A stretch of DNA of 7,496 nucleotides from JAZKAD01 sp040389305 (GTDB taxonomy: Bacteria > Pseudomonadota > Alphaproteobacteria > Rickettsiales > Rickettsiaceae), in the NCBI GenBank assembly GCA_040389305.1, contig JAZKAD010000081.1, forward strand, positions 1-7,496, written 5' to 3'. The notes under the pieces were generated by a model, which was not told the DNA's origin, did not search any database, and worked only from the letters and a program-made list of their open reading frames with translations. A program made the translations under genes and the position numbers. This document shows, in pieces, positions 5,885-7,496 of the stretch (position 1 is the first letter of the stretch; the number at the start of each line of letters is the position of its first letter).

Positions 5885-7496
5885 CTACTCCGCTAACACT
5901 AATTCACCTGCCAGTAACATAGGATTTCCATATTCATTATGAGAAGCATTATATAATACAACGTCTCCACTCGATCCTTCTTCTTGTAAAGCGGAGTCGC
6001 CTAATCTTGTACGGAGGTTAGCAATGGTATCCATGATGGATACTTCTTTGACATTCTGCTCCGCAACTTCTGCTTCTGCTGCTATTCTTACTATTTGGTA
6101 TTTATCATCTAGAGGAATTTGTGAAGTTGCTTTAGACTGTAATTTTGTATAAAGATCCACCAATGCCTTTAATATATCGACTTCTTTCGTTACACGCTCT
6201 TTATTTGCACTAAACCCCTCCATTTCTTTTTCAAGCGGTAAAAGTTTTTTTCTTTCTTCATTTTGTGTATGCTCACCTGCCAACAATTTAAGTACGGGCT
6301 TTGTTGTCCATTTTAGGGTTGATTTAACAAGAGTTGATTGATCTGCAAGTAAAACAACAGCACTAACTGCACCAAGCACCCACACACTGCCTGCTATCAA
6401 CGCTCCTCCTGCTACCAAGAGAGCAATTGTAGAGCAATCTTGCTTGACATGCTCAATCTTCGCATTTGTTGTTTCAATATTACCAGATATTTTGTTTAAT
6501 TCTTGGGTAGCACTTTCGTAGTCGTCTGTAATTTTTCTAATATGCTTCCGCTCAATTTCTTGAACAAATTTTTGCACATATTCTTCATGCACTATTTTTG
6601 TAGCTTCTACTCTAAGTGCTTCTTGATGCTCTACAACTTGAGACTTTTCTACTGCAGCTACAAATTGCTTGGCAGCCTCTAGATATTTACCTTCAGCAAG
6701 TAACTTTACGGCTTTGTTGCATAAATTATCAGCCTCTACCTCAATATCTGCTGCTTTTTTAAGTTTTAGGTACTCATCACGCTCTTTTTGCACACGTGAT
6801 GTATAGTGCGCAATCTCATATCTACGGGCAGCATGCCTATACTTTAGCTCAGCACAAAATTCCTTTCCTTCGCTTTGCAGCTTTAGAGCCTCCAGTTCGC
6901 TCTCTGCTCTGTCTATATTCTCTTGGTATTTTTTGCGTTCACTGGACACATGAGATTTGCCCCACGCCTCTTCATACTCACGCTTAGCTTCTGCATAGTT
7001 GCATTGATCAAATTCTGAATCTCCAGATGCGTGTAGCTCTTTGGCTGCTTTTTCGGTCTCTGCTCGCTCAATTCTGCTGGCACATTCTTGTTGCTCCTCA
7101 ACTACCACAATTTTTGCCTTAGCTTGTTGACACATACCTAGCGCCCTTTCATACTCACCCAAAGCAAAATATACTTCAGACGCTCTAAGAAGTACTTGTA
7201 TATGCTGTTTTGTGTAAAACTCACGTTCTGCATGTCCAAATGCTTCACTAACATTGCCATAAAGTCTAGCGGCTTCTTCTAATTTTAAGGCTGAATCGGC
7301 AAAATTGCCTGTTTTATACAGCTCATATAATGCTTCAGCTTTTGCCTTTATAATATAAATATCATCGGAATTGTTACACAAAGATTCGTTTGCCAATTGT
7401 AAAGCTTCTTTATATTTACCGCATTTATTGTATAGATTTACAAGCTTAAGAGCAATTTCAGATAGTTTTTGCGCCTTGTGTTCTGCAGTGCAATGC
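5885..7496 (-). CDS. TPR and coiled-coil protein with internal hydrophobic segment, N-terminus outside window
   Basis: The frame stays open to the right edge of the window, giving 536 visible residues. The TTG at 7396-7394 lies inside a TPR-like helix and is unlikely to be the start. Numbering from the edge, residues about 10-300 are tetratricopeptide-like helical hairpins (CGKYKEAL, TGNFADSAL, LGEYERAL, CNYAEAK, LKYRHAA, EGKYLEAA). The last four are spaced exactly 52 residues apart, longer than the usual 34. Residues about 310-353 are strongly charged and probably coiled coil. Residues 355-385 are a long hydrophobic, Gly/Ala-rich stretch that could be one transmembrane helix or a tight hairpin. 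Another charged helical region (410-455) follows, then a C-terminal tail with no charged coil, ending AGELVLAE. TPRs are protein-binding scaffolds, so the protein may be a membrane-associated adaptor or host-interaction factor. The partner is unknown, and nothing shows a functional link to the deaminases apart from position and strand. Confidence 0.8.
   Translation of the reverse strand, partial: HCTAEHKAQKLSEIALKLVNLYNKCGKYKEALQLANESLCNNSDDIYIIKAKAEALYELYKTGNFADSALKLEEAARLYGNVSEAFGHAEREFYTKQHIQVLLRASEVYFALGEYERALGMCQQAKAKIVVVEEQQECASRIERAETEKAAKELHASGDSEFDQCNYAEAKREYEEAWGKSHVSSERKKYQENIDRAESELEALKLQSEGKEFCAELKYRHAARRYEIAHYTSRVQKERDEYLKLKKAADIEVEADNLCNKAVKLLAEGKYLEAAKQFVAAVEKSQVVEHQEALRVEATKIVHEEYVQKFVQEIERKHIRKITDDYESATQELNKISGNIETTNAKIEHVKQDCSTIALLVAGGALIAGSVWVLGAVSAVVLLADQSTLVKSTLKWTTKPVLKLLAGEHTQNEERKKLLPLEKEMEGFSANKERVTKEVDILKALVDLYTKLQSKATSQIPLDDKYQIVRIAAEAEVAEQNVKEVSIMDTIANLRTRLGDSALQEEGSSGDVVLYNASHNEYGNPMLLAGELVLAE
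6599..7222 (-). repeat. Four in-frame 52-residue TPR-like repeats (156-bp period)
   Basis: Four consecutive units place a Tyr at visible residues 115, 167, 219 and 271, and an Ala three residues later (118, 170, 222, 274), exactly 52 apart each time. Two of the units also begin with a shared RAE (IERAE and IDRAE). DNA identity between units is low, so they are old duplications under structural constraint. The two repeats upstream towards the window edge are less regular in spacing. Confidence 0.7.

Noticed and set aside
7394..7396. TTG as start codon of the TPR protein
   Set aside because: The same frame continues open to the window edge with further TPR-like sequence (CGKYKEAL), so the gene starts beyond the window.
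1..7496. CRISPR arrays, tRNA or rRNA genes, insertion sequences
   Set aside because: No regularly spaced identical repeats, cloverleaf-like sequence, rRNA motifs or transposase-like frame was seen on either strand.

Overview
The window is AT-rich and carries four large genes, all on the minus strand. None is a recognisable housekeeping gene. The proteins combine eukaryote-like and toxin-like modules: a Ulp1/CE-clan protease fold joined to a P-loop GTPase, two deaminase-fold proteins, and a TPR/coiled-coil protein. Such modules, with Ala/Ser/Gly-rich linkers and long gene-specific regions without recognisable domains, are typical of obligate intracellular bacteria such as Rickettsiales and amoeba or arthropod symbionts. 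The lineage assignment is an inference from domain content. No taxonomic marker is present.

Layout in order of minus-strand transcription, from high to low coordinates. (1) 7496-5885: a TPR protein entering from beyond the window, with a regular 52-residue repeat, a coiled coil and an internal hydrophobic segment. (2) 5736-3955: a 593-residue protein with a clear zinc-deaminase signature (HAE, then CCSHC, then GTHG). (3) 3895-1817, 59 bp later: a 692-residue protein with a second, divergent deaminase-like signature (HSE and CNHC). (4) A 236-bp gap with a C-rich transcript stretch, a hairpin, a promoter-like sequence and an inverted repeat. (5) 1580-1: the N-terminal 526 residues of a protein with a Ulp1-like domain, an acidic Ala/Ser linker, a coiled coil and a P-loop GTPase domain that runs off the window.

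The most notable observations are these. The protease-like domain keeps His, Asp and Gln in register but has Gly where the nucleophilic Cys belongs, so it looks like a pseudo-protease. Two different deaminase-fold proteins sit side by side. The inferred picture is a host-interaction (effector or toxin) locus, not a metabolic operon. The sequence does not show that the proteins act together. The 59-bp gap suggests the two deaminase genes are co-transcribed, while the regulatory-looking 236-bp gap suggests the GTPase gene is a separate transcription unit.
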